Of a DNA stretch of 64,000 nt, positions 44,849 through 54,058 are shown in pieces. Both the position numbers and the translations under genes were made by a program. The first letter of the stretch is position 1, and each line of letters starts with the position of its first letter. This DNA comes from Ewingella americana (GTDB lineage: Bacteria; Pseudomonadota; Gammaproteobacteria; Enterobacterales; Enterobacteriaceae). Under the pieces are notes generated by a model. The model made no database searches and was not told where the DNA came from. It saw only the letters and a list, made by a program, of their open reading frames with translations. The stretch is from contig NZ_RCZD01000015.1 of assembly GCF_006438725.1 (NCBI RefSeq), forward strand, positions 52,396-116,395, given 5' to 3'.

Positions 44849-45738
44849 GGGTGTGTCTCCTCATCATCATGTTCTTCTTCCTCTTTCACGTAGTTCGGCC
44901 CCACACCCAGGAAGTGGAATGCGCTGGCCGCAAAGGTCGCGGCGAAGCCGATGGCGGCCAGCGGTTTCCAGATACCTTTCCATAACGTGATGGTCGGACT
45001 GATGGCCGGGTCTTTCGGCAGACCGTGGTACAGCTCGGGTTTGTCGGCATGGTGCAACACGTACATCACGTGTGTACCGCCGACGCCCTGCGGGTCGTAC
45101 AATCCAGCGTGATCAAAACCGCGCCCTTGCAGTTCGCTGACGCGTTCGGCCGCCAGGTCCTTCATGGCGTCTTTGGTACCGAAATGAATCGCGCCAGTCG
45201 GGCAGGTTTTGACACAGGCCGGTTCCTGGCCGACGCTCACGCGATCCACGCACAGCGTGCATTTGTAGGCACGGTTATCCTGCGGGTTAATGCGCGGCAC
45301 GTTGAACGGGCAACCGGCGATACAGTAACCGCAGCCGATGCAGTGTTCCGACTGAAAATCGACGATACCGTTGGCGTACTGAATAATCGCCCCTTCCGCC
45401 GGGCAGGCTTTCAGGCAGCCCGGATCGGCGCAGTGCATGCAGCCGTCTTTGCGGATCAACCACTCCAGTTTGCCGTTCTCTTCGACCTCGGAAAAACGCA
45501 TCACCGTCCAGGATTTGGCGGTCAAATCCATCGGATTGTCATACACACCGGTGTTGTGGCCGACCTCATCGCGCAGGTCATTCCATTCAGAACAGGCCAC
45601 CTGACAACCTTTGCAACCGATACAGGTGGTGACGTCAATCAGCTTCGCCACCTCCTGCTGATGGTCGCGGGCGCGCGGCGCGGGGGTAAAACCGTTAGTT
45701 GCGGACTTACGAAGTATGTCCTGAGATTGCATTGCCAT
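44845..45738 (-). CDS. fdoH: Formate dehydrogenase-O iron-sulfur subunit FdoH
   Basis: A 297-residue subunit with four 4Fe-4S clusters. Cys clusters are at [35 protein letters not shown] and [21 protein letters not shown] single membrane helix near residue 260 ([20 protein letters not shown]) anchors it, and the tail is acidic with His. It links FdoG in the periplasm to FdoI. ATG at 45738 follows GGGAGACG; a second ATG lies two codons on. Starts 12 bases after fdoG. Confidence 0.95.
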   Translation of the reverse strand: MAMQSQDILRKSATNGFTPAPRARDHQQEVAKLIDVTTCIGCKGCQVACSEWNDLRDEVGHNTGVYDNPMDLTAKSWTVMRFSEVEENGKLEWLIRKDGCMHCADPGCLKACPAEGAIIQYANGIVDFQSEHCIGCGYCIAGCPFNVPRINPQDNRAYKCTLCVDRVSVGQEPACVKTCPTGAIHFGTKDAMKDLAAERVSELQGRGFDHAGLYDPQGVGGTHVMYVLHHADKPELYHGLPKDPAISPTITLWKGIWKPLAAIGFAATFAASAFHFLGVGPNYVKEEEEHDDEETHP

Positions 45739-45750
45739 AATTCGTCTCCC

Positions 45751-48700
45751 TTACGCCTTTTCCAGATTGACCAGAAACGCCTTAAATTCAGGCGTTTGCG
45801 AGTTGGCATCACCCACCGATGGCGTCAGCGTATTCGCCAGGAAGCCTTTGCGGGTTTCCCCCTCAAAACCCCAGTGACAGGGAATCCCGATGGTGTCGAC
45901 CGGTTTGCCATCAATGGTTAAGGTCTTGATTCGCTTGGTCACCACCGCTTTGGCCAAAATATAGCCGCGTTTGGACGAGACTTTGACGCTGTCGCCCGCC
46001 GCAATATTTTTGGCTTTCGCCAGCGCTTCGCCGATCTCAACAAATTGCTCAGGCTGGGCAATGGCGTTGAGCAGCGCGTGCTTGGTCCAGTGGCGGAACA
46101 GCTCGGTGATCGAATAGGTGGTGGCGACATACGGGAAGTCCGCCGCCGTGCCCATGTTCGGCAGGTCGCTGGCAAAAATGCGCGCCACCGGGTTGGAAAT
46201 CACGTTCGGATGCAACGGGTTGGTGCCGATCGGCGTTTCAATCGGTTCGTAGTGTTCCGGGAATGGGCCGTCGGCCATTTTATCGACAGCGAACAGACGC
46301 CCCATCCCTTCGGGCTGCATGATAAACGGCCCGACACCGCTGCCCGGTGCGGCGTTGCTGTAGTCGGCCACATCAAAACCGGCCCACTTCGCGCCATCCC
46401 AACGGATGATTTCGCGTTTCGGGTCCCACGGCTGGCCCTGCGGGTCCACCGAGGCGCGGTTATACAGAATTCGGCGGTTGAGTGGCCACGACCAGGCCCA
46501 ACCGGAGGTACAACCGAGGCCAGACGGATCGGCGTTGTCCCGCCGTGACATTTGGTTACCGGCTTCGGTCCAACTGCCGGTATACACCCAGCAGAAGCTG
46601 GCAGTGCTGCCGTCGTTTTTCAGGTGCGCAAAGGTGGAGAGCTGCTGGCCCTTTTTCGCCACAATATTGCCTTGCGGATCGGTAATATCCGCCAGCGCTT
46701 TGCCGTTGGCTTCGCGGGCGATCTCTTCCGGCAGCGGGTCGAGCGGGTCCTGATAGTCCCAGGCCATATTCAGCACTGGCAGCGGATTGGCACCGCCCTC
46801 TTTCTGATACAGCTCGCGCACTTTCATAAACAAACGGGCGATGATTTTCGCGTCATGCAGCGCTTCACCCGGCGGCTCTGCCGCCTGGAAATGCCATTGC
46901 AGCCAGCGCCCGGAGTTAACAATCGAGCCATTCTCTTCGGCAAAACAGGATGACGGCAGGCGGAAGACTTCGGTCTGAATATCGGCGGTATTGACGTCGT
47001 TCATCGCGCCGTGGTTCTGCCAGAAGTTGGAGGACTCGGTCACCAGCGGGTCAATCACTACCATATATTTCAGTTTAGAGAAGGCACGCGAGGATTTGTT
47101 CTTGTCCGGGAACGCCGCCAGCGGGTTGAAGCCCTGCACGATGTAACCGTGCATTTTGCCCTGGGACATCAGCTCGGCCTGTTGCATCACATCGTAGCTT
47201 TTGTCCCACTTCGGCAGCCAGTCGTAGCCCCAGTCGTTACTCGCCTGCGCGTGATCGCCCCAGAAACTTTTCATCATACTGACGAAGAAATTCGGCGTGT
47301 TTTTCCAGAAATTCACCTGCCCGTCGAGCAGCGCCGTTGGCGTGATCTCTTTGAGATATTGGGTCAGCGACGTCTGTTTTTCGGAAGGTAAACCGATGTA
47401 CCCCGGCAGGTTCAGCGACAGCAAACCAAGATCGGTATAGCCCTGAATATTCGAGTGTCCGCGCAGCGCATTAACGCCGCCGCCCGGCATACCGATGTTG
47501 CCGAGCAGCAACTGAATCATCGCCGCACAGCGGATCATTTGTGCGCCGCCGGTGTGGTGGGTCCAGCCCAGCGCATAAAGAATGGTCGAGGTTTTATCGC
47601 GCACACAGGTTTCGGCCAGAATCGAGCTTATCAGCAGGAAATCCTCTTTCGAGGTGCCGCACAGACGTTCGACCAACTCCGGCGTATAACGGGAGACGTG
47701 CGTTTTCAGCAAATTCCAGACACAGCGCGGGTCTTGCAGGGTTTTGTCTTGTTTGGCGAAACCATTTTCATCCAGCTGATAGTGCCAGCTCTCTTTGTTA
47801 TAGGTTTTTTTCGCCGCATCAAAACCACTGAACAGACCGTCGTTAAAGGCGAAATCTTCCCGCACCAGCAGGCTGGCGTTGGTGTATTCGCGCACATAAT
47901 CGTGCTGAATTTTATCGTGGGTGATCAGATAATTGATCATGCCGAGCAGGAAAACAGCATCGGAACCGGCGCGGATCGGTGCGTAGATGTCGGCGACGGC
48001 GGCGCTGCGGTTAAAACGCGGATCGACCACGATGACTTTAGCGTTATTTTTGGTTTTTGCTTCGATCACCCATTTGAACCCAACCGGGTGCGCTTCTGCC
48101 GCATTGCCGCCCATGATTAAAATCACGTTGGCGTTTTTGATGTCCACCCAGTTGTTGGTCATCGCACCGCGACCAAAACTTGGTGCCAGCGCTGAGACGG
48201 TCGGACCGTGGCACAGGCGCGCCTGACAGTCGATCGCCAGCATGCCCATCGCGCGGGTGAATTTTTGATCCAGCAGGCCGGTTTCGTTACTGGCCGCCGA
48301 CGAACAGAGCATCCCGGTGGTCAGCCAGCGGTTGACGGTGACGTTGTTGTCGTTCTTTTCGACGAAGTTGGCGTCACGGTCATCTTTCATCAGGCGGGCA
48401 ATACGGGAAATCGCCTCGTCCCAACTGATGCGCTGCCACTTATCCGAGCCTGCTGCACGGTATTCCGGGTGGGTCAGGCGGTTTTTGCTGTGGATGTAAT
48501 CCAGCACGCCCGCCCCTTTAGGGCACAAGGACCCACGGCTCACCGGATGGTCCGGATCGCCTTCGATATGGAAGATATTCTCGGTGACATTTTTAGCACC
48601 ATCGCCCTGGCTGTAAATCAAAATGCCGCAGCCGACCGAACAATAGGTGCAGTTGTTGCGGGTTTCCCGTGAGCGGAGCAACTTATATTGGCGGGTCTCC

Positions 48701-48798
48701 GCCAGCGCCAGCGACGGCGCAAAACCTAATAATGTCGCGGTGGTACCTGCCATACCGCCCGCGCAGATCTTAAATAACTGCCTTCTGCTGACCTGCAT
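45751..48798 (-). CDS. fdoG: Formate dehydrogenase-O major subunit FdoG, cysteine form
   Basis: A 1015-residue molybdopterin enzyme, one residue shorter than E. coli FdoG from memory. The Tat signal is SRRQLFKICAGG. A 4Fe-4S cluster is bound by C50, C53, C57 and C92 (CTYCSVGC, then LCPKG). At residue 196 the motif DCQARLCHGPTV has an ordinary TGC Cys codon (48211-48213) where E. coli has selenocysteine (TGA), so no Sec machinery is needed. The adjacent His197 is conserved. It oxidises formate in the periplasm. The ATG at 48798 was chosen for the Tat signal. fdhD diverges upstream. Confidence 0.96.
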   Translation of the reverse strand: MQVSRRQLFKICAGGMAGTTATLLGFAPSLALAETRQYKLLRSRETRNNCTYCSVGCGILIYSQGDGAKNVTENIFHIEGDPDHPVSRGSLCPKGAGVLDYIHSKNRLTHPEYRAAGSDKWQRISWDEAISRIARLMKDDRDANFVEKNDNNVTVNRWLTTGMLCSSAASNETGLLDQKFTRAMGMLAIDCQARLCHGPTVSALAPSFGRGAMTNNWVDIKNANVILIMGGNAAEAHPVGFKWVIEAKTKNNAKVIVVDPRFNRSAAVADIYAPIRAGSDAVFLLGMINYLITHDKIQHDYVREYTNASLLVREDFAFNDGLFSGFDAAKKTYNKESWHYQLDENGFAKQDKTLQDPRCVWNLLKTHVSRYTPELVERLCGTSKEDFLLISSILAETCVRDKTSTILYALGWTHHTGGAQMIRCAAMIQLLLGNIGMPGGGVNALRGHSNIQGYTDLGLLSLNLPGYIGLPSEKQTSLTQYLKEITPTALLDGQVNFWKNTPNFFVSMMKSFWGDHAQASNDWGYDWLPKWDKSYDVMQQAELMSQGKMHGYIVQGFNPLAAFPDKNKSSRAFSKLKYMVVIDPLVTESSNFWQNHGAMNDVNTADIQTEVFRLPSSCFAEENGSIVNSGRWLQWHFQAAEPPGEALHDAKIIARLFMKVRELYQKEGGANPLPVLNMAWDYQDPLDPLPEEIAREANGKALADITDPQGNIVAKKGQQLSTFAHLKNDGSTASFCWVYTGSWTEAGNQMSRRDNADPSGLGCTSGWAWSWPLNRRILYNRASVDPQGQPWDPKREIIRWDGAKWAGFDVADYSNAAPGSGVGPFIMQPEGMGRLFAVDKMADGPFPEHYEPIETPIGTNPLHPNVISNPVARIFASDLPNMGTAADFPYVATTYSITELFRHWTKHALLNAIAQPEQFVEIGEALAKAKNIAAGDSVKVSSKRGYILAKAVVTKRIKTLTIDGKPVDTIGIPCHWGFEGETRKGFLANTLTPSVGDANSQTPEFKAFLVNLEKA

Positions 48799-48938
48799 GA
48801 AAGACTCCTTCCAATCATTAACACATTGCATTCACATTGACGCTTTCCCCGCCGTGGCGAGAGGCGCTAAAATAGTGGCCTAAAACCGGATTGTAATTGT
48901 GGTCTATTGTAACCGGAATGTTTATAAGGTTATTGCCA

Positions 48939-49784
48939 ATGGATGTCCATCACGTAAACGAGTTTGACGAAAAAGATGACCAAAAAGTGACGCAGATCAT
49001 CGGCGCTACCCGCAAAAAGGTGATGCAGCGCGGACATCTCAATGAGCCGCAGGATGACTGGATTGCCGAAGAAGTCCCGGTCGCGCTGGTCTACAACGGC
49101 ATCTCACATGTGGTGATGATGGCATCGCCGAAAGAGCTCGACGCTTTCGCGCTGGGGTTTTCGCTGTCGGAGGGGATCATCGAATCGGTTGCTGATATTT
49201 ATGGCATCGATGTGTCATCCAACTGCAACGGCATAGAAGTGAACATCGAGTTATCCGCCCGCCGCTTTGCCGGGCTAAAAGAACGCCGCCGCGCCATGGC
49301 AGGACGTACGGGCTGCGGTGTTTGTGGCATCGAGCAGCTTGGCGATCTCTTCCGTCCACTCGCGCCGCTGCCGTTCACACAGACTTTCGATTTGTCGAAC
49401 CTGGATAGCGCACTGCATCAGCTGAAATCAGTCCAGACCATCGGCCAACTGACCGGCTGTACGCACGCCGCCGCGTGGATCACACCAGAAGGGACATTAC
49501 CCGGTGGCTGCGAAGACGTTGGCCGCCACGTCGCGCTGGATAAAATGCTTGGTCTGCGCGCTAAACGCCCCGACTGGCACACCGGCGCAGCGCTGGTGTC
49601 CAGCCGCGCCAGTTATGAAATGGTGCAGAAGGCCGCGATGTGCGGCGTCGAAATCCTGTTTGCCGTCTCCGCCGCAACCCAGCTGGCCGTAGACGTGGCC
49701 GAAAAATGCAATCTGACGCTGGTCGGTTTCAGCAAACCCGGCCGGGCGACGGTGTATACGCATCCGCAGCGGTTGAAAGGGTAA
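48939..49784 (+). CDS. fdhD: Formate dehydrogenase accessory sulfurtransferase FdhD
   Basis: A 281-residue protein that passes sulfur from IscS to the molybdenum cofactor before insertion into FdoG. The catalytic cysteine motif is [12 protein letters not shown] near residue 125. [28 protein letters not shown] and [11 protein letters not shown] match E. coli FdhD closely from memory. Three starts are possible (TTG 48897, ATG 48918, ATG 48939); the last has AAGG at the right distance and gives about the usual length. Divergent from fdoGHI. Confidence 0.92.
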   Translation: MDVHHVNEFDEKDDQKVTQIIGATRKKVMQRGHLNEPQDDWIAEEVPVALVYNGISHVVMMASPKELDAFALGFSLSEGIIESVADIYGIDVSSNCNGIEVNIELSARRFAGLKERRRAMAGRTGCGVCGIEQLGDLFRPLAPLPFTQTFDLSNLDSALHQLKSVQTIGQLTGCTHAAAWITPEGTLPGGCEDVGRHVALDKMLGLRAKRPDWHTGAALVSSRASYEMVQKAAMCGVEILFAVSAATQLAVDVAEKCNLTLVGFSKPGRATVYTHPQRLKG

Positions 49785-49903
49785 ATATTGCGGCAGAATG
49801 GTCCGAATCTGGCCTTAGACCGTTTGCAGCAAGGCTTAGTTAATCTCGCTCTAAGCCCCGAATAACAGCATCTTACAAATACCCGCACAAAGTGCGGAGC
49901 ATA

Positions 49904-49922
49904 GATAATCATTTTCAATATC
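49904..49922. promoter_or_regulatory. Candidate Fur box of sodA
   Basis: GATAATCATTTTCAATATC matches the 19-base Fur consensus at about 14 positions and lies 80 bases before sodA. E. coli sodA is repressed by Fur. Confidence 0.65.
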
Positions 49923-50002
49923 ATTTAATTAACTATAATGATCCAACTGATTACGCGGTGCTCACAATGACGGTGCCGCCCTACACTATGGAGACGATGA
50001 AC

Positions 50003-50623
50003 ATGAGTTATTCACTGCCATCACTGCCTTACGCATACGACGCGCTCGAACCGCACTTCGACAAAGAAACGATGGAAATCCATCACACCAAACATCACCA
50101 GGCCTACGTTAACAATGCTAACGCTGCACTGGAAAGCCTGCCAGAACTGGCAAAACTGTCCGTTGAAGAACTGATCGCTAACCTCGATAAAGTTCCGGCT
50201 GACAAGAAAGTGGCTCTGCGTAACAACGCAGGCGGCCATGCTAACCACAGCCTGTTCTGGAAAGGCCTGAAAATCGGTACCACCCTGCAGGGCGACCTGA
50301 AAGCAGCTATCGAACGCGATTTCGGCAGCGTTGACGCTTTCAAAGAAACCTTTGAGAAAGCAGCAACGACCCGTTTCGGCTCAGGCTGGGCGTGGCTGGT
50401 TCTGAAAGACGGCAAACTGGCCGTAGTTTCTACTGCTAACCAAGACAGCCCGTTGATGGGCGAAGCCGTTTCTGGCGTTTCCGGTTACCCGTTGCTGGGT
50501 CTGGATGTGTGGGAACATGCTTACTACCTGAAATATCAGAACAAACGCCCTGATTACATCAAAGCGTTCTGGGCTGTTGTAAACTGGGACGAAGCAGCAA
50601 AACGTCTGGCTGAAGCGAAGTAA
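50003..50623 (+). CDS. sodA: Manganese superoxide dismutase SodA
   Basis: A 206-residue cytoplasmic superoxide dismutase, the length of E. coli SodA. Metal ligands are His in [13 protein letters not shown], His in [10 protein letters not shown], and Asp and His in [18 protein letters not shown] and the QDSPL motif favour manganese. The ATG at 50003 follows GGAGACGATG. An extended frame from 49892 covers the promoter and is not coding. A strong terminator follows. Confidence 0.97.
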   Translation: MSYSLPSLPYAYDALEPHFDKETMEIHHTKHHQAYVNNANAALESLPELAKLSVEELIANLDKVPADKKVALRNNAGGHANHSLFWKGLKIGTTLQGDLKAAIERDFGSVDAFKETFEKAATTRFGSGWAWLVLKDGKLAVVSTANQDSPLMGEAVSGVSGYPLLGLDVWEHAYYLKYQNKRPDYIKAFWAVVNWDEAAKRLAEAK

Positions 50624-50659
50624 TTCGCTGCCCCTAACCGGGATTCAGTTGGTACTCTC

Positions 50660-50683
50660 GGCGGGGTCTTCCCCGCCTTTTTT
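50660..50683 (+). terminator. Intrinsic terminator of sodA
   Basis: GGCGGGG-TCTT-CCCCGCC followed by TTTTTT, 37 bases after the sodA stop. Confidence 0.92.
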
Positions 50684-50851
50684 ACGTCCGCTTTTGCCCT
50701 TTTTATGCCCCCAGATATCAGACCCCACCCACAGTTCTCAAATAACTCTCCCCACACCCTAAAGTTTGCCCATAGTCCTTCCGATATGCCTTCAACAAGG
50801 CTTCACTAAATTTCACCCTTGCTCAACAGGGACGTCGGCGGAGAAACAGTT

Positions 50852-52798
50852 ATGGGAAACGGAACACGTCTGTCACAACGCATTGATAACCTGAAAGTGG
50901 GTACGAAACTCGGGTTAGGTTTTGGTTTGGTTCTGATAGTCGCAGTGGTGATTGCCATTGTCGGTATGGTGAAGTTCAAAGACATTAACTATCGTGCCGA
51001 AAAAGTCGATTTCAGTAATCAAATGAACACGTTACTGAATGACGCCCGTCTCAGCCGCACGTTGTATCAGCTCAATTACAATCCTGACTATCTGGCTAAA
51101 AATCAGCACAGCATCGCTGAATTACAAAAACTTGTCGATTCGTCGAAAGGCCGGCTGGTTTGGGATGCACAAAGTCAGGCCGATCTCGATCAGGTTCCGG
51201 TAAAAATTAGAGAGTACAACCAGGCACAGGAAGCGTTTAAAAAAGCGGTGGCTGAAAAAGATACCGTGCGCAAAAGCTGGAACCTGTCGGAAACGGAAGA
51301 TGCCGTCAGAAGTTTGCAGGAACAGCTGCGGGTAGAAGATGCCAATCCGTCGATCCGCCTTACATTAGCCGAGGTGGTGCAAAAACTGATCAGCGTGCGC
51401 TATTACGTGCGCGGGTTGTTGCTGAGCATGGATAAAGAGTCCGAAAGCACGCTGCTGAAAGCCATCGATGATACGCAGGCCAGCGCCACAAGACTCAACG
51501 CTCTGCTGCTTCCCAATCAACAGGAGACGCTGGCACCGCTGATGACCGCACTGGCAACCTATAAAAGTCACATTGTGGCCTATATGCCGGCTTACGAGCG
51601 TGAACAGCAGAACTCACAGTTGTTGTCAGTAAAAGCCACTGAGATGAACACGCTGGTCAGCAAAATCTTTAAGAACGAGCTGGATAGCACGCATCAGGAT
51701 ATTAGCCGGGCAATGATAATGATGGCGATTATCACCCTGGCAGCGCTGTTTATCGGTGCGCTGATCGCCTGGCGCATTACCCGCCAAATTACCTATCCGC
51801 TGCGCGCTACGCTGGCAACAGCCGAGCTGATAGCCAAGGGCGACCTGACGGCAGCACAAACCACCACACGTCGTGATGAGCTGGGGATGCTGATGAATGC
51901 GGTGGCCGGGATGAGCCATAACTTACGCAATATGATCTATGAGATCCGCATGGGCGTCAGTCAGGTGTCACACGCCGCCGCCGAGATTGCGGCGGGCAAT
52001 ACCGATTTGTCATCACGAACCGAGCAACAGGCCGCCGCGGTCGAAGAAACCGCCGCCAGCATGGAACAGCTCAGTTCGACGGTGAAACAAAACGCCGAAA
52101 ACGCCCACCATGCCAGTCAACTGGCGTCGGACGCCTCGAAAACGGCGACACTCGGTGGCAAGCAAGTTAGCGATGTTGTCGTCACCATGCAGCAAATCTC
52201 CGGTAGCTCAAAGCGTATTGCCGAAATTACTTCGGTCATCAACGGTATCGCCTTCCAGACCAATATTCTGGCGCTGAATGCCGCCGTTGAAGCCGCGCGG
52301 GCGGGTGAACAGGGCCGGGGATTCTCAGTCGTGGCCTCCGAAGTCCGTTCACTGGCGCAGCGCAGCGCACAGGCCGCCAAAGAGATTGAAGGGCTGATTG
52401 CCGAGTCGGTTGAGCGGGTGAACAACGGCGCGAAGCTGGTCGAAAATACCGGCCGTACCATGCAGGATATTGTGCAGTCGGTGACTCATGTGCGCGACAT
52501 TATGGGGGAAATCGCGTCGGCATCGGATGAGCAAAGCCGTGGTATTGCGCAGGTTTCCCAGGCCATTGTCGAGATGGACAGCACCACGCAGCAGAACGCC
52601 GCACTGGTGGAACAATCATCGGCGGCGGCAGATTCTCTGGAAGATCAATCCCGCGTACTGACCAAGGCTGTATCAGTATTCCGGCTGTCAGAGAATGACA
52701 ATGTCCTGGCCTCTGAGATTAAGCGTGCAGCGCCAGCGAAGCTTGCTGCCGTGCCGCGTCCGGCCAGCGAGGAAAAGGGAAACTGGGAGACCTTCTGA
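50852..52798 (+). CDS. Methyl-accepting chemotaxis receptor with CheR-binding tail
   Basis: A 648-residue transmembrane receptor. TM1 is near residues 23-42 (LGLGFGLVLIVAVVIAIVGM), a helical periplasmic sensor domain extends to about 285, and TM2 is MMAIITLAALFIGALIAW. HAMP follows (RITRQITYPLRATLATAELI), then the signalling domain with the invariant hairpin IAFQTNILALNAAVEAARAG. The C-terminus is NWETF, the pentapeptide bound by CheR and CheB in Tsr and Tar. The ligand is not known. GGAG precedes the ATG at 50852; an upstream TTG at 50819 is less likely. Confidence 0.93.
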   Translation: MGNGTRLSQRIDNLKVGTKLGLGFGLVLIVAVVIAIVGMVKFKDINYRAEKVDFSNQMNTLLNDARLSRTLYQLNYNPDYLAKNQHSIAELQKLVDSSKGRLVWDAQSQADLDQVPVKIREYNQAQEAFKKAVAEKDTVRKSWNLSETEDAVRSLQEQLRVEDANPSIRLTLAEVVQKLISVRYYVRGLLLSMDKESESTLLKAIDDTQASATRLNALLLPNQQETLAPLMTALATYKSHIVAYMPAYEREQQNSQLLSVKATEMNTLVSKIFKNELDSTHQDISRAMIMMAIITLAALFIGALIAWRITRQITYPLRATLATAELIAKGDLTAAQTTTRRDELGMLMNAVAGMSHNLRNMIYEIRMGVSQVSHAAAEIAAGNTDLSSRTEQQAAAVEETAASMEQLSSTVKQNAENAHHASQLASDASKTATLGGKQVSDVVVTMQQISGSSKRIAEITSVINGIAFQTNILALNAAVEAARAGEQGRGFSVVASEVRSLAQRSAQAAKEIEGLIAESVERVNNGAKLVENTGRTMQDIVQSVTHVRDIMGEIASASDEQSRGIAQVSQAIVEMDSTTQQNAALVEQSSAAADSLEDQSRVLTKAVSVFRLSENDNVLASEIKRAAPAKLAAVPRPASEEKGNWETF

Positions 52799-52819
52799 GG
52801 TCGCCCCTAACCTGTGAGG

Positions 52820-52848
52820 AAAATGCGCCCCGGTGGCGCATTTTTTTT
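52820..52848 (+). terminator. Intrinsic terminator of the chemoreceptor gene
   Basis: AATGCGCC-CCGGT-GGCGCATT followed by a T8 run. Confidence 0.9.
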
Positions 52849-52914
52849 GCGTCTTTTTAGCATGGTCATTGCAGGTTATGCTGAGGCATTGGACATCGGC
52901 ATGACGGAGGTTTT

Positions 52915-53595
52915 ATGCATTACCCGGATGTATATATTGGCGCGATAAAATCCTATGAAGGCAGTGCACCCAGCGCCATTGGCAAGCGGCAGGTCAACGG
53001 CAGTCTGCTACTCACCTCACTGGGGCTGGAGGGCGATGAGCAGGCCGAAACCGCTTATCACGGCGGAGCGGACCGCGCACTGTGCCATTTTCCCCGTGAG
53101 CACTACGCCTGGTTGCGTCAACACTTTCCTGAACAGGAAGAGCGTTTTCACCCACCGGCCTTCGGCGAAAATCTGTCGACACTGGGGTTGACCGAAGAGA
53201 ATGTGTTTATCGGTGATATTTTCCGCTGGGGCGATGCGCTGGTTCAGATCACTCAGCCGCGCGCTCCCTGTTACAAGCTGAATGCGTTTTTGCACTGTCC
53301 GCAAATATCCCAGGTTTTGCAGGACAACGGGCGTTGCGGCTGGTTATACCGGGTGATCGCCACCGGTCATGTCAGCGGCGACCGACCTTTTGAGCTGATG
53401 ACGCGTAACAGCGAGGTGTCCGTCGCCGAAGCGATTTCCATCGCCTTCAATATGCCGTTCGACGAAGAGCAGTACCGCCGTTTGATGGCGGCTGCCGGGC
53501 TTTCCGCCAGTTGGAATAAAACCATGCAGATGCGTCTGGTGAACCGCAAGATTGAGGATTTTGGACGTCGTTTGTTTGGTTCGGCGGGGAAATAA
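52915..53595 (+). CDS. yiiM: MOSC-domain protein YiiM
   Basis: A 226-residue molybdenum-cofactor protein. The MOSC core includes YHGGADRALCHFPREHYAWL, FGENLSTLGLTEENVFIGDIF and QPRAPCYKLNAF with the conserved Cys that ligates molybdenum. In E. coli, YiiM reduces N-hydroxylated bases such as 6-hydroxyaminopurine. GACGGAGG precedes the ATG. It sits near sodA here as it does in E. coli. Confidence 0.88.
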   Translation: MHYPDVYIGAIKSYEGSAPSAIGKRQVNGSLLLTSLGLEGDEQAETAYHGGADRALCHFPREHYAWLRQHFPEQEERFHPPAFGENLSTLGLTEENVFIGDIFRWGDALVQITQPRAPCYKLNAFLHCPQISQVLQDNGRCGWLYRVIATGHVSGDRPFELMTRNSEVSVAEAISIAFNMPFDEEQYRRLMAAAGLSASWNKTMQMRLVNRKIEDFGRRLFGSAGK

Positions 53596-53600
53596 GACAA

Positions 53601-53624
53601 CGCCCTCCCTTTAAAGGAAGGGCG
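53601..53624. terminator. Bidirectional terminator between yiiM and yibL
   Basis: CGCCCTCC and GGAAGGGCG pair with one mismatch through a TTTAAA centre, in the gap between converging genes. Confidence 0.7.
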
Positions 53625-53630
53625 CTTTGA

Positions 53631-53993
53631 TCAGAAGGCTTTTTTGGCGTAACCGGTCACCACTTTCAGGCCCATTTCACGGCCCAGTGCAGTCATCGGG
53701 TGAACGACGACAATACCGCGAACGGTTTTCTTCAGCGTGCCCATATCAGCCTGCTCTTTTTTAGTAATTTCACGGCTGTGCGGCAGGGCTGCCAGCTTCT
53801 GCGCTTCCGTGCTCAGCTTGACGACACGCACGTCTTTCAGACGGGCGATTTCGGCGGCCAGTTTCTCTTTTTCGTCTTCATGTTTGGAAATCAGTTCAGA
53901 GTTGCCCTGCTGAATAACAGCCGCGTCTTTGTGATTCAGTGCGTCCAGCATGTCGCTGAGGCGTTTAATTTCGGTTTTTTCGACTTCTTTCAT
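53631..53993 (-). CDS. yibL: Ribosome-associated protein YibL
   Basis: A 120-residue protein. The N-terminal coiled-coil ([20 protein letters not shown] to about 60) and the conserved C-terminus [20 protein letters not shown] with [11 protein letters not shown] match E. coli YibL, which was found with large ribosomal subunits. The ATG at 53993 was selected because E. coli YibL starts MKEVEK. In E. coli yibL lies near mtlR; here mtlR is 2.3 kb away, with a regulator/exporter pair inserted between them. Confidence 0.9.
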   Translation of the reverse strand: MKEVEKTEIKRLSDMLDALNHKDAAVIQQGNSELISKHEDEKEKLAAEIARLKDVRVVKLSTEAQKLAALPHSREITKKEQADMGTLKKTVRGIVVVHPMTALGREMGLKVVTGYAKKAF

Positions 53994-54058
53994 AATGTTT
54001 TCGACCTGTGCGTGCAGCAATGGGCACGATGTTGCTCAAGATAATAACGTCTAGTGTA

